DNA from: Isoperla grammatica | Taxonomy: Eukaryota > Arthropoda > Insecta > Plecoptera > Perlodidae | DNA length: 64,000 nucleotides | Direction of reading: 5' to 3' | Assembly (NCBI GenBank): GCA_945910005.1 | Contig: CAMDTW010000627.1 | Location: 62,001-126,000, forward strand | Shown: positions 23,344 to 36,035 of the stretch, piece by piece | Numbering within the stretch: the first letter of the stretch is position 1 | Layout: each line of letters begins with the position of its first letter | Position numbers and translations under genes: made by a program | Notes under the pieces: model-generated | Database searches by the model: none | Told to the model about the DNA's origin: nothing | The model's input: only the letters and a program-made list of their open reading frames with translations

Positions 23344-24254
23344 ATGAGAGAACGACTGACGACATATGGACAATGGTGGACAAGACACAGCTTGAGAGAC
23401 TTCAGTCGATAAACATGAGAAAACAACACAAATGGTTCATTGACAAAAATACAATATAAGAAAAATAGAAAATACTTGTTTAGTTAAATACGCTACCCTT
23501 GATGGGCGTACGGTACATTTAGTTTACACGTTCGCTCCTCTTGAGCCTATGGTGACAATACACAAATACTTAATAATAGTAAGGTAGAAAAATATGGAAT
23601 AATCGGTAGGCCTTACAATGTAACTGTAGGTTAAAGCTTTTAAGCTCGGGCCTTCACTGGCACTGGGAGACTCAAAGTGACTAACCCTACGTCATGTAAT
23701 TCCCTATCTCGGTCAGCCACGGACACTTTGAGATTCTAAGTACCCGTCAGTAACTTCTCGCCCTCACATTCGCCACGGAATAGGTTGAGGTTCAAAGCTA
23801 CTACGGTACGTTAGTTAGTACATACAGAAGAGGATACATGCCTACCTAGCAAGACAAGTTGCCAGCAAATCCATCGGCTCTACCGGCCGTGACTATTGCT
23901 ATCTTAAGACTAACAAGTTACTAAGGTTACGCTACAACTAAACATGGGTTATGATACGGACTTAAATTTAAACACAAAATGGTGATCACCTTACACTGGT
24001 TGTTAAGATGCATGAGAATTATTACTAGTTAAACGCTGAATGCTAGTCTGTACGTCAGGCTTAAATCCGCTACAAGCGTGTGGGTATCAGACCCGGATGC
24101 TTTGATCGTACAGACCTTAACGGCTTAAATTATAATTACATTAACAGGGTTATACAAGGTTACTATACACTTAGCCTAGGGGATTTTCCCCCTGCTCCGG
24201 CTTCTAGTTACAGGATAATGAATAACGCTCTACCTTGGTAGGCTTGTACACTGG

Positions 24255-24470
24255 TTCACTAAGTTAGCATATGGCCTAACTGAAATGTAAGCATGTAGGC
24301 TTCACGCCAGACACGTAAGTCTACATATGGTATGACTGAATAGTAAAGTTAAAGTTCCTCCATTCACTAAGTTAGCATATGGCCTAACTGAAATGTAAGC
24401 ATGTAGGCTTCACGCCAGACACGTAAGTCTACATATGGTATGACTGAATAGTAAAGTTAAAGTTCCTCCA
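24255..24470. repeat. 108-bp tandem duplication inside the 5' LTR
   Basis: Two adjacent 108-bp copies (24255-24362 and 24363-24470), matching those in the 3' LTR. Here both copies read gttag, while the 3' LTR has gtaag in its first copy, so that change arose after insertion. Confidence 0.9.
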
Positions 24471-25344
24471 CATGCTGGATAAAAGTTGACCAGGCTTTAT
24501 GCACATGGGTAATTAGTGATTTCGAATTCGGGTATCTAAATGGTCAGCGAGGCCCTGCCTTTAGTGGCTCAATTACAGTACCGACATATCGGGGTTCTCG
24601 TGGACCGAACCTGGCTGGGGAAGTCTACGACGGAAATTCCCACGTGGTTGTCCGTGAAAATCCACCTCGCCGAGGAGCTTCCTAGATTAGGCCTAGGCTA
24701 GACTGTCAGTCGCCTCGGATCGGATGCTGCTAGCCTAGAGGTCCGCCGCGTCGCACGCTCGCCCATCGGGAAAACTTCGCTCTGCCGGAAAATGTAGGCT
24801 AGAACCTCCGGAAAAATCCTATTTTCAAAGAGAAAATGGCCAATGTAATAAAACTATTTTCAACAAACGATACGTTAAGCCTAGAGACACATTCTCAGCT
24901 TCAACGCCAGATTAGATGGATGAACAAGGACTTACCACTGAATGGATTTACGAAATACAGGTTATTAAACCATGCTGCACGTAGAACGCCTCTGGTAGCT
25001 TACATGCTCGAGCTAAATGTAGCTCCGAAACACAAAGTTCTCTCAGGACTTCCCTAACGAAACAGACCAAATCTAACCTTCCTGCTGTGGCTCCTCAGCT
25101 ATCGTCGTGCGATAGAGTCGAACGAAACTAGTGCTGCGCGGCGACACTTGGAACTTGCTCGGCTGCGTTAGGCTCTCACCGGCGGTGGAATGCGCGGGAT
25201 TTCAAACGCCGTGCGGGACGTTCAAAACACTCGATCATCCGACGCTATGGAGAGGGGTCCCGTTGGCTCTGGCCAGCCTTCAGAACATGTGAGACGACCG
25301 AAAATATCACTAGGGGCCAGCCCAGTGGATTCCCAGCCGTCACA

Positions 25345-25348
25345 GTGC
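25345..25348. repeat. Target-site duplication, right copy (GTGC)
   Basis: gtgc directly after the CGTCACA end of the right LTR; the satellite monomer resumes as gtgcaatccaagtgcc. Confidence 0.88.
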
Positions 25349-28300
25349 AATCCAAGTGCCAAACAATCTCCCCAATGTGGCTCTCGTCACACCGCCATAC
25401 TTGCGGCCCTCTTTGCAATCCAAGTGCCTTACATTTCCCTAATGTGGCTCTCGCCACTCCGCCATACTTGCGGCCCTCTTTGCAATCCAAGCGCCTAACA
25501 ATCTCCCTTATGTGGCTCTCGCCACTCCGTCATACTTGCGGCCCTCTTTGCAATCCAAGCGCATAACAATCTCCCCAATATGGCTCTTTGCAATCAGAGC
25601 GCCTTACAATCTCCCCGATGTGGATCTCGCCACTCCGCCATTCTTGCGGCCCTCTTTGCAATCCAAGCACCTAACAATCTTCCCAATGTGGCTCTCGTCA
25701 CTGCACCATACTTGCGGCCCTCTTTGCAATCTAAGCGCCTAACAATCTCCCCAGTGTTGCTCTCGCCACTCCGTTATACTTGCGGCCCTCTTTGCAATCC
25801 AAGCGCCTTACAATCTCCCCGATGTGGCTCTCGCCACTCCGTCATACTTGCGGCCCTCTTTTCAATCCAAGCGCCTAACAATCTGTCATACTTGCGGCCC
25901 TCTTTGCAATCAAAGCGCCTAACAATCTCCCCAGTGTTCCTCTTGCCACTCCGTAAAACTTGCGGCCCTCTTTGCAATCCAAGCGCCTAACAATGTCCCC
26001 AATGTGGCTCTCTACTCCGTCATACTTGCGGCCCTCTTTGCAATCAGAGCGCCTTACAATCTCCCCGATGTGGCTTGCGTCACTCCGCCATTCTTGCGGC
26101 CCTCTTTGCCATCCAAGCGCCTAACAATCTCCCCAATATGGCTCTCGTCACTCCACCATACTTGCGGCCCTCTTTGCAATAAAAACGCCTAACATTCTCC
26201 CCAATGTGGCTCTCGTCAAACCTTCATACTTGCGGCCCTCTTTGCAATCAAAGCGCTTAACAATCTCCTTAATGTGGCTCTCGTCACACCGTCATACTTG
26301 CGGCCCTCTTTGCAATCCAAGTGCCTTACAATCTCCCCAATGTGGCTCTCGCCACTCCGTCATACTTGCGGCCCTCTTTGGGATCCAAGCGCATAACAAT
26401 CTCCCCAATGTGGTTCTCGCCACTCCGTCATACTTGCGGCCCTCTTTTCAATCCAAGCGCCTAACAATCTCCCCAATGTGGCTCTCGTCACTTTGTCATA
26501 CTTGCGGCCCTCTTTGCAATCCAAGCGCCTTACCATCTCCCCGATGTGGTTCTCGTCACTCCGTCATACTTGCGGCCCTCTTTGCCATCCAAGCGCCTAA
26601 CAATCTCCCCAATGTGGCTCTCGTCAAACCGTAATGCTTGTGGCCCTCTTTGCAATCCAAGCGCCTCACAATCTCCCCAAGGTGGCAATTTCACTCAGTC
26701 ACTCTTGCGGCCCTCTTTGCAATCCAAGCGCCTAACAATCTCCCCAATGTGGCTCTCGCCTTTCCGTCATACTTGCGGCCCTCTTTGCAATCCAAGCGCC
26801 TAACAAACTCACCAATGTGGCTCTCGTCACACCGTCACACTTGCGGCCGTCTTTGCAATCCAAGCGCCTAACAATCTCCCCAATGTGGCTCTCGCCACTC
26901 CGTCATACTTGCGGCCCTCTTTGCAATCCAAGCACCTAACAATCTCCTCAATGTGGCCCTCGTCACACCGTCATACTTGCGGCCCTCTTTGCAAAACAAG
27001 CGTTTAACAATCTCTCCAATGTGGCTCTCGTCACTCCACCATACTTGCGGTCCTCTTTGCAATCCAAGTGCCTAACATCTCCCTAATGTGGCTCTCGCCA
27101 CTCCGCCATACTTGCGGCCCTCTTTGCAATCCAAGCGCCTAACAATCTCCCTAATGTGGCTCTCGCCACTCCGTCATACTTGCGGCCCTCTTTGCAATCC
27201 AAGCGCATAACAATCTCCCCAATATGGCTCTTTGCAATCAGAGCGCCTTACAATCTCCCCGATGTGGATCTCGCCACTCCGCCATTCTTGAGGCCCTCTT
27301 TGCAATCCAAGCGCCTAACAATCTCCTTATAGGGCTCTCGCCACTTCGTCATACTTGCGGCCCTCTTTGCAATACAAGCGCGTAACAATCTCCCCAGTGT
27401 TGCTCTCGCCACTTCGTCTTACTTGCGGCCCTCTTTGCAATCAAGCGCCTAACAATCTCCCTAATGTGGCTCTCGCTACTCCGCCATACTTGCGGCCCTC
27501 TTTGCAATCCAAGCGCCTAACAATCTCCCCAATGTGACTCTCATCACACCGCCATACTTGCGGCCCTCTTTGCAATCCAAGCGCCTAACAATCTCCTTAA
27601 TGTGGTTCTCGCTACTCCGTCATACTTGCGGCCCTCTTTGCAATCCAAGCGCCTAACAATCTTCCTAATGTGGCTCTCGCCACTCCGTCATACTTGCGGC
27701 CCTCTTTGCAATCCAAGCGCCTTACAAACTCCCCAAGGTGGCCCCAAGCGCCTAACAATCTCTCCGATGTGGATCTCGTCACTCCGTCATACTTGCGGCC
27801 CTCTTTGCAATCCAAGCGCCTAACAATCTCCCCGATGTGGCTCTCGCCACTCCGCCATACTTGCGGCCCCCTTTGCAATCCAAGCGCCTAACAAACTCCC
27901 CAATGTGGCTCTCGTCACTCCGTCATACTTGCGGCCCTCTTTGCAATCCAAGCGCCTAACAATCTCCCCAGTGTGGCTCTCGTAACTCCACCATACTTGC
28001 GGCCCTCTTTGCAATCCAAGCGCCTAACAATCTCCCTAATGTGGCTCTCGCCACTCCGTCATACTTGCGGCCCTCTTTGCAATCCAAGCGCCTTACAAAC
28101 TCCCCAAGGTGGCCCCAAGCGCCTAACAATCTCTCCGATGTGGATCTCGTCACTCCGTCATACTAGCGGCCCTCTTTGCAATCCAAGCGCCTAACAATCT
28201 CCCCGATGTGGCTCTCGCCACTCCGCCATACTTGCGGCCCCCTTTGCAATCCAAGCGCCTAACAAACTCCCCAATGTGGCTCTCGTCACTCGATCATACT

Positions 28301-30489
28301 TGCGGCCCTCTTTGCAATCCAAGCGCCTAACAATCTCCCCAGTGTGGCTCTCGTAACTCCACCATACTTGCGGCCCTCTTGGCAATCCAAGCGCCTAACA
28401 ATCTCCCCAATGTGGCTCTCGTCGCTCCGTCATACTTGCGGCCCTCTTTGCAATCCAAGTGCCAAACAATCTCCCCAATGTGGCCCTCGTCACACCGCCA
28501 TACTTGCGGCCCTCTTTGCAATCAGAGCGCCTAACAATCTCCCCAATGTGGCTCTCACCACTTCCTCATACTTGCGGCCCTCTTTGCAATCAGAGCTTCT
28601 TACAATCTCCCCGATGTGGATCTCGCCACACCGCCATTCTTGCGGCCCTCTTTGCAATCCAAGAACCTAACAATCTTTCCAATGTGGCTCTCGTCACTGC
28701 ACCATACTTGCGGCCCTCTTTGCAATCCAAGCGCCTAACAATCTCCCCAGTGTTGCTTTCCCACTCGGTCATACTTGCGGCCCTCTTTGCAATCCAAGCG
28801 CCTTACAATCTCCCCAATGTGGCTCTTGTCACACCGTCATACTTGCGGCCCTCTTTGCAATACAAGCGTCTCACAATCTCTCCAATGTGGCTCTCGTCAC
28901 TCCCCCATAATTGCGGCCCTCTTTGCAATCCAAGTGCCTAACATCTTCCTAATGTGGCTCTCGCCACTCCGCCATACTTGCGGCCCTCTTTGAAATCCAA
29001 GCGCCTTACAATCTCCCCAATATGGCTCTCGCCAATCCGCCATACTTGCGGACCTCTTTGCCATCCAAGTGCCTCACATCTCCCAAATGGGCCTGTCGTC
29101 ACTCCGTCATACTTGCGGCCCTCTTTACAATCCAAGCGCCTCACAATCTCCCCAATGTGGCTCTCGTCACTCTGTCATACTTGCGGCCCTCTTTGCAATC
29201 CAAGCGCCTAACAATCTCCCCAATGTGGCTCTCGTCACACCGCCATTCTTGCGGCCTTCTTTGCAATCCAAGCGCCTTACAATCTCCCCAGTGTTGCTCT
29301 CGCCACTCCGTCATACTTGCGGCCCTCTTTGCAATTCAAGCGCAAACAATCTCCCCAATGTGGCGCTCGTCACACCGTCATACTTGCGGCCCTCTTTGCA
29401 ATACAAGCGTCTAACAATCTCTCCAATGTGGCTCTCGTCACTCCACCATACTTGCGGCCCTCTTTGCAATCCAAGTGCCTAACATCTCCCTAATGTGGCT
29501 CTCGCCACTCCGCCATACTTTCGGCCCTCTTTGCAATCCAAGCGCCTAACAATCTCCCTAATGTGGCTCTCGCCACTCCGTCATACCTGCGGCCCGCTTT
29601 GCAATCCAAGCGTGAAACAATCTCCTCAGTGTGGCTCTCGCCACTCCGTCATACTTGCGGCCCTCTTTGCAAACCAAGCGCCTAACAATCTCCCCAATGT
29701 TGCTCTCGTCACACCGTCTTACTTGCGGCCCTCTTTGCAATCCAAGCGTCTAACAATCTCCCCAGTGTTGCTCTCGCCACTCCGTCATACCTGCGGCCCT
29801 CTTTGCAATCCAAGCGCCTAACAATCTCCCCGATGTGGCTCTCGCCAGGCCGCCATACTTGCGGCCCTCTTTGCAATCCAAGCGCCTAACAAACTCCCCA
29901 AGGTGGCCCCAAGCGCCTAACAATCTCTCCGATGTGGATCTCGTCACTCCGTCATACTTGCGGCCCTCTTTGCAATCCAAGCGCCTAACAATCTCCCCGA
30001 TGTGGTTCTCGCCACTCCGCCATACTTGCGGCCCCCTTTGCAATCCAAGCGCCTCACAAACTCCCCAATGTGGCTCTCGTCACTCCGTCATACTTGCGGC
30101 CCTCTTTGCAATCCAAGCGCCTTACAATCTCTCCAGTGTGGCTCTCGTAACTCCACCATACTGGCGGCCCCCTTGGCCATCCAAGCGCCTAACAATCTCC
30201 CCAATGTGGCTCTCGTCGCTCTGTCATACTTGCGGCCCTCTTTGCAATCCAAGCGCCTCACAAACTCCCTAATGTGGCTCTCGTCACTCCGTCATACTTG
30301 CGGCCCTCTTTGCAATCCAAGCGCCTAACAATCTCCCCAGTGTGGCTCTCGTAACTCCACCATACTTGCGGCCCTCTTGGCAATCCAAGCGCCTAACAAT
30401 CTCCCCAATGTGGCTCTCGTCGCTCCGTCATACTTGCGGCCCTCTTTGCTCCCCAATGTGGCTCTCGTCACACCGTCACTCGTCATACC
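25345..30489 (+). repeat. 68-bp satellite array, second block
   Basis: Continuation of the array split by the retrotransposon. It includes 40-bp shortened monomers (near 25577 and 27224, aatatggctctttgcaatcag) and 31-bp ones (near 27726, 28093 and 29890). 25345-27330 is repeated at about 36919-38840, and about 25540-27240 at 62300-64000. 29160-30489 is the left part of a segment repeated at 41155. No gene is seen; long frames on both strands are monomer translations. Confidence 0.95.
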
Positions 30490-31020
30490 AGTAGAGTTAC
30501 TACGTCACCAAGGATTATTGTTGACATTAAGTTCGACGCTACGACTAACTAGGTACCACCGTTCATCCACAATCGGTACCGAAAGTGGAACTTGACAAGA
30601 AAATCTTTGAAATTTCGGCGACCCCTCACGTCGCTCACAAAAAACATAGCGACGCGATGATTTTTTTGAAAGTAGACCATGTTCATATCTACCTTGAGAA
30701 GTAACTTTAAGATCCCCCAATTAAACAATATAGCCGTAAAGAATATAATTCTAAAAAACAGAGTGTCCTTGAGCTCGCCTTGACGACGCGTAGCGTCTCT
30801 TGTTAAATGGTTAATATAATAATGATTAGAGTTTCTCCGTTGGACATTCATACTCTATACATAAAACATGTTAATGCTGGCCTTGCATTAATGGTTAGCC
30901 GAGGAAACATGTTTTAATGTTGGCGTGATGACGAGCTATCTGAATACAACAAGCTATGCCATACATTGAGACCAGTGTGTTATCTACCAGTGTAAGCAAC
31001 GCTACTTCCATCGATTGGCG

Positions 31021-31095
31021 TGGCGTACGAAGTAACGTTGTAGCTTCGAATACTTGAGGTCTGGGGTTCGAGACCCGGTACACCCACTCTTTTTT
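31021..31095 (+). other. tRNA-like Pol III module 1 of island 1
   Basis: A-box-like TGGCGTACGAAG (31021-31032), B box GGTTCGAGACC (31065-31075) 44 bases downstream, and a T6 run (31090-31095) that could terminate Pol III. The T-stem pairs only at three positions and no acceptor stem forms, so this is not a functional tRNA gene but a tRNA-derived SINE head or pseudogene. Confidence 0.65.
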
Positions 31096-31300
31096 GTTCC
31101 ACCATTTTCACGCATTAATATCAATGCATCAACGTGAATGGACACGGTTTTTTTTTTACCGGTTAAACGGCTCATTGTTACCACAAACGATTTACTCTTT
31201 CGCGATCACGCGATCAAGATCTATCAAAGGCGGTTTTAAAAAGACAATGTGTTGAAACTGAATTTTTAGAGTTAGTTAAAAAACGGCTTCCTGGATATTC

Positions 31301-31321
31301 TTGGATTTTTTTTAAATCCAA
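31301..31321. other. Perfect 8-bp stem-loop between the two modules
   Basis: TTGGATTT and AAATCCAA flank five T. In islands 2 and 4 one arm carries a G (ttggatg) and the stem is imperfect. The role is unknown. Confidence 0.6.
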
Positions 31322-31469
31322 TGAGACCCTCGCTGTCCATAAATCTATCTAGCTTTGGTGTTACAATTACAATAAGAATGAATCGAGATACAATGAGATG
31401 TATTCATGCATACATTGAGAGCAGTGGGTTATCTATCAGTGTAAGCGATCCAACTTCCATCGAGTGGCA

Positions 31470-31545
31470 TGGCGTACGGGGTAGCGACGCCGACTAGTGT
31501 TTTCGCGGTCCGGGGTTCGAGTCCCGTAACCGGCAGTCTTTTTTT
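31470..31545 (+). other. tRNA-like Pol III module 2 of island 1
   Basis: A-box-like TGGCGTACGGGG (31470-31481), B box GGTTCGAGTCC (31514-31524) again 44 bases downstream, and a T7 run (31539-31545). It fits the B-box consensus GGTTCGANTCC exactly. About 60 bases upstream of the A box also match module 1 (acattgaga, gtgtaagc, acttccatcga), so the modules are old duplicates. Cloverleaf pairing is incomplete. Confidence 0.7.
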
Positions 31546-31708
31546 CTTCCATATTCAGACAAGCAAAGTTGAGAAGGGTTTACTAAGGGGAAATGTTTTT
31601 TTTCAAGTGCTCGTAGCTACCATACGGGATGTCCAAATTTGTTTTTTTATTTTTTTTTATTTTTTTTTGAATTAATTATCTAGACATCCTGAAAACAAAA
31701 ATGTGCTG

Positions 31709-34700
31709 TTTGCAATCCATGTGCCTAACATATCCCTAATGTGGCTCTCGCCACTCCGTCATACTTGCGGCCCTCTTTGCAATCCAAGCGTCTAACAATC
31801 TCCCCAGTGTTGCTCTTGCCACTCCGTCATACTTGCGGCCCTCTTTGCAAACCAAGCGCCTAACAATCTCCCCAATGTGGCTCTTGTCACACCGTCACAC
31901 TTGCGGCCGTCTTTGCAATCCAAGCGCCTAACAATCTCCCCAATGTGGCTCTCGCCACTCCGTCATACTTGCGGCCCTCTTTGCAATCCAAGCGCCTAAC
32001 AATCTCCCCAATGTGGCCCTCGTCACACCGTCATACTTGCGGCCCTCTTTGCAAAACAAGCGTTTAACAATCTCTCCAATGTGGCTCTCGTCACTCCACC
32101 ATACTTGCGGTCCTCTTTGCAATCCAAGTGCCTAACATCTCCCTAATGTGGCTCTCGCCACTCCGCCATACTTGCGGCCCTCTTTGCAATCCAAGCGCCT
32201 AACAATCTCCCTAATGTGGCTCTCGCCACTCCGTCATACTTGCGGCCCTCTTTGCAATCCAAGCGCATAACAATCTCCCCAATATGGCTCTTTGCAATCA
32301 GAGCGCCTTACAATCTCCCCGATGTGGATCTCGCCACTCCGCCATTCTTGAGGCCCTCTTTGCAATCCAAGCGCCTAACAATCTCCTTATTGTGGCTCTC
32401 GCCACTTCGTCATACTTGCGGCCCTCTTTGCAATACAAGCGCGTCACAATCTCCCCAGTGTTGCTCTCGCCACTTCGTCATACTTGCGGCCCTCTTTGCA
32501 ATCAAGCGCCTAACAATCTCCCTAATGTGGCTCTCGCTACTCCGCCATACTTGCGGCCCTCTTTGCAATCCAAGCGCCTAACAATCTCCCCAATGTGACT
32601 CTCATCACACCGCCATACTTGCGGCCCTCTTTGCAATCCAAGCGCCTAACAATCTCCTTAATGTGGTTCTCGCTACTCCGTCATACTTGCGGCCCTCTTT
32701 GCAATCCAAGCGCCTAACAATCTCCCTAATGTGGCTCTCGCTACTCCGCCATACTTGCGGCCCTCTTTGCAATCCAAGCGCCTAACAATCTCCCCAATGT
32801 GACTCTCATCACACCGCCATACTTGCGGCCCTCTTTGCAATCCAAGCGCCTAACAATCTCCTTAATGTGGTTCTCGCTACTCCGTCATACTTGCGGCCCT
32901 CTTTGCAATCAAGCGCCTAACAATCTCCCGTATGTGGCTCTCGCCACTCCGTCATACTTGCGGCCCTCTTTGCAATCCAAGCGCCTAACAATCTCTCCGA
33001 TGTGGATCTCGTCACTCCGTCATACTTGCGGCCCTCTTTGCAATCCAAGCGCCTAACAATCTCCCCGATGTGGCTCTCGCCACTCCGCCATACTTGCGGC
33101 CCCCTTTGCAATCCAAGCGCCTAACAAACTCCCCAATGTGGCTCTCGTCACTCCGTCATACTTGCGGCCCTCTTTGCAATCCAAGCGCCTAACAATCTCC
33201 CCAGTGTGGCTCTCGTAACTCCACCATACTTGCGGCCCTCTTGGCAATCCAAGCGCCTAACAATCTCCCCAATGTGGCTCTCGTCGCTCCGTCATACTTG
33301 CGGCCCTCTTTGCAATCCAAGTGCCAAACAATCTCCCCAATGTGGCCCTCGTCACACCGCCATACTTTCGTCGGCCCTCTTTGCAATCAGACCGCCTAAC
33401 AATCTCCCCAATGTGGCTCTCGTCACTTCATCATACTTGCGGCCCTCTTTGCAATCAGAGCTTCTTACAATCTCCCCGATGTGGATCTCGCCACACCGCC
33501 ATTCTTGCGGCCCTCTTTGCAATCCAAGAACCTTACAATCTTCCCAATGTGGCTCTCGTCACTGCACCATACTTGCGGCCCTCTTTGCAATCCAAGCGCC
33601 TAACAATCTCCCCAGTGTTGCTTTCCCACTCGGTCATACTTGCGGCCCTCTTTGCCATCCAAGCGCCTTACAATCTCCCCAATGTGGCTCTTTTCACACC
33701 GTCATACTTGCGGCCCTCTTTGCAATACAAGCGTCTCACAATCTCTCCAATGTGGCTCTCGTCACTCCCCCATAATTGCGGCCCTCTTTGCAATCCAAGT
33801 GCCTAACATCTTCCTAATGTGGCTCTCGCCACTCCGCCATACTTGCGGCCCTCTTTGAAATCCAAGCGCCTTACAATCTCCCCAATATGGCTCTCGCCAA
33901 TCCGCCATACTTGCGGCCCTCTTTGCCATCCAAGTGCCTCACATCTCCCAAATGGGCCTGTCGTCACTCCGTCATACTTGCGGCCCTCTTTGCAATCCAA
34001 GCGCCTCACAATCTTCCCAATGTGGCTCTCGTCACTCTGTCATACTTGCGGCCCTCTTTGCAATCCAAGCGCCTAACAATCTCCCCAATGTGGCTCTCGT
34101 CACACCGCCATTCTTGCAGCCTTCTTTGCAATCCAAGCACCTAACAATCTTCCCAATGTGGCTCTCGTCACTGCACCATACTTGCGGCCCTCTTTGCAAT
34201 CCAAGCGCCTTACAATCTCCCCAGTGTTGCTCTCGCCACTCCGTCATACTTGCGGCCCTCTATGCAATTCAAGCGCCTAACAATCTCCCCAATGTGGCGC
34301 TCGTCACACCGTCATACTTGCGGCCCTCTTTGCAATACAAGCGTCTAACAATCTCTCCAATGTGGCTCTCGTCACTCCACCATACTTGCGGCCCTCTTTG
34401 CAATCCAAGTGCCTAACATCTCCCTAATGTGGCTCTCGCCACTCCGCCATACTTTCGGCCCTCTTTGCAATCCAAGCGCCTAACAATCTCCCTAATGTGG
34501 CTCTCGCCACTCCGTCATACCTGCGGCCCGCTTTGCAATCCAAGCGTCTAACAATCTCCTCAGTGTTGCTCTCGCCACTCCGTCATACTTGCGGCCCTCT
34601 TTGCAAACCAAGCGCCTAACAATCTCCCCAATGTGGCTCTCGTCACACCGTCTTACTTGCGGCCCTCTTTGCAATCCAAGCGTCTAACAATCTCCCCAGT

Positions 34701-35428
34701 GTTGCTCTCGCCACTCCGTCATACCTGCGGCCCTCTTTGCAATCCAAGCGCCTAACAATTTTCCCGATGTGGCTCTCGCCACTCCGCCATACTTGCGGCC
34801 CTCTTTGCAATCCAAGCGCCTAACAAACTCCCCAAGGTGGCCCCAAGCGCCTAACAATCTCACCGATGTGGATCTCGTCACTCCGTCATACTTGCGGCCC
34901 TCTTTGCAATCCAAGCGCCTAACAATCTCCCCGATGTGGTTCTCGCCACTCCGCCATACTTGCGGCCCCCTTTGCAATCCAAGCGCCTCACAAACTCCCC
35001 AATGTGGCTCTCGTCACTCCGTCATACTTGCGGCCCTCTTTGCAATCCAAGCGCCTTACAATCTCTCCAGTGTGGCTCTCGTAACTCCACCATACTGGCG
35101 GCCCCCTTGGCCATCCAAGCGCCTAACAATCTCCCCAATGTGGCTCTCGTCGCTCTGTCATACTTGCGGCCCTCTTTGCAATCCAAGCGCCTCACAAACT
35201 CCCCAATGTGGCTCTCGTCACTCCGTCATACCTCCGGCCCTCTTTGCAATCCAAGCGCCTAACAATCTCCGCAGTGTGGCTCTCGTAACTCCACCATACT
35301 TGCGGCCCTCTTGGCAATCCAAGCGCCTAACAATCTCCCCAATGTGGCTCTCGTCGCTCCGTCATACTTGCGGCCCTCTTTGCAATCCAAGTGCCAAACA
35401 ATCTCCCCAATGTGGCTCTCGTCACACC
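31709..35428 (+). repeat. 68-bp satellite array, third block
   Basis: Monomers between islands 1 and 2. Up to about 31883 the sequence follows the island 1/3 segment; from about 31870 it follows the segment repeated 14,309 bp downstream. A three-base insertion variant (tactttcgtcggccc near 33365) recurs at 47674 and is a handy marker. No genes. Confidence 0.95.
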
Positions 35429-35960
35429 AGTAGAGTTACTACTTCACCAAGGATTATTGTTGACCTTAAGTTCGACGCTACGACTAACTAGGTACCACCG
35501 TTCATCCACAATCGGTACCGAAAGTGGAACTTGACAAGAAAATCTTTGAAATTTCGGCGACGCCTCACGTCGCTCACAAAAAACATAGCGACGCGATGAT
35601 TTTTTTGAAAGTAGACCATGTTCATATCTACCTTGAGAAGTAACTTTAAGATCCCCCAATTAAACAATATAGCCGTAAAGAATATAATTCTAAAAAACAG
35701 AGTGTCTTTGAGCACGTCTTTGACGACGCGTAGCGTCTCTTGTTAAATGGTTAATATAATAATGATTAGAGTTTCTCCGTTGGACATTCATACTCTATAC
35801 ATAAAACATGTTAATGCTGGCCTTGCATTAATGGTTAGCCGAGGAAACATGTTTTAATGTTGGCGTGATGACGAGCTATCTGAATACAACAAGCTATGCC
35901 ATACATTGAGACCAGTGTGTTATCTACCAGTGTAAGCAACGCTACTTCCATCGATTGGCG

Positions 35961-36035
35961 TGGCGTACGAAGTAACGTTGTAGCTTCGAATACTTGAGGT
36001 CTGGGGTTCGAGACCCGGTACACCCACTCTTTTTT
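35961..36035 (+). other. tRNA-like Pol III module 1 of island 2
   Basis: A-box-like word at 35961-35972, B box GGTTCGAGACC at 36005-36015 and T6 at 36030-36035; the same layout as in island 1. Confidence 0.62.

Larger units (their letters stand above)
16331..25344 (-). mobile_element. Ty3/gypsy-type LTR retrotransposon, apparently intact
   Basis: A 9014-bp element read on the minus strand: 5' LTR (23113-25344), tRNA-Lys-type primer site, leader, gag, pol, polypurine tract, 3' LTR (16331-18561). Protease, reverse transcriptase, RNase H and integrase occur in that order, as in Ty3/gypsy (Metaviridae) elements; Ty1/copia elements have integrase before reverse transcriptase. There is no env: pol ends 37 bases before the 3' LTR. 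Both reading frames are open over their full length and the LTRs differ at only about 15 positions, so insertion is recent in evolutionary terms. The element sits inside a 68-bp satellite monomer with a GTGC duplication. Long LTRs (2.23 kb) make up about half of it. Whether it is active cannot be judged from sequence alone. Confidence 0.96.
23113..25344 (-). repeat. 5' LTR of the retrotransposon
   Basis: 2232 bp with the same TGTGACG...CGTCACA ends as the 3' LTR. It would contain the promoter that makes the genomic RNA, transcribed toward lower coordinates. I could not identify a convincing TATA box. The 108-bp tandem duplication and AATAAA are at 24255-24470 and 23338-23343. Confidence 0.95.
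30490..31708 (+). repeat. Non-satellite island 1 (1.22 kb, SINE-like composite)
   Basis: Unique-looking sequence inside the 68-bp array, from agtagagttactac to aaaaatgtgctg. The left 470 bases are AT-rich with no recognisable gene; a minus-strand frame of 100 codons (30549-30851) resembles nothing I know and is shortened in other copies. The right part holds two tRNA-like modules 449 bp apart, each ending in a T-run, a hairpin at 31301-31321 and a very T-rich tail (31640-31670). I see no terminal inverted repeats and no target duplication. Nearly identical to island 3; islands 2 and 4 form a second, slightly different pair. Confidence 0.85.

Noticed and set aside
30549..30851. Minus-strand 100-codon frame in island 1 (also at 42544 in island 3).
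   Set aside because: No recognisable domain, low-complexity hydrophobic stretches, and it is truncated to 75 codons in islands 2 and 4 by changes near the start.
31021..31095. A functional tRNA gene.
   Set aside because: The B box is good, but the T-stem has only three consecutive pairs, no acceptor stem can be drawn and no clear anticodon arm is present.
30490..31708. Island as a Helitron or DNA transposon.
   Set aside because: No TC...CTRR ends, no terminal inverted repeats, no target duplication and no transposase or helicase remnant seen.
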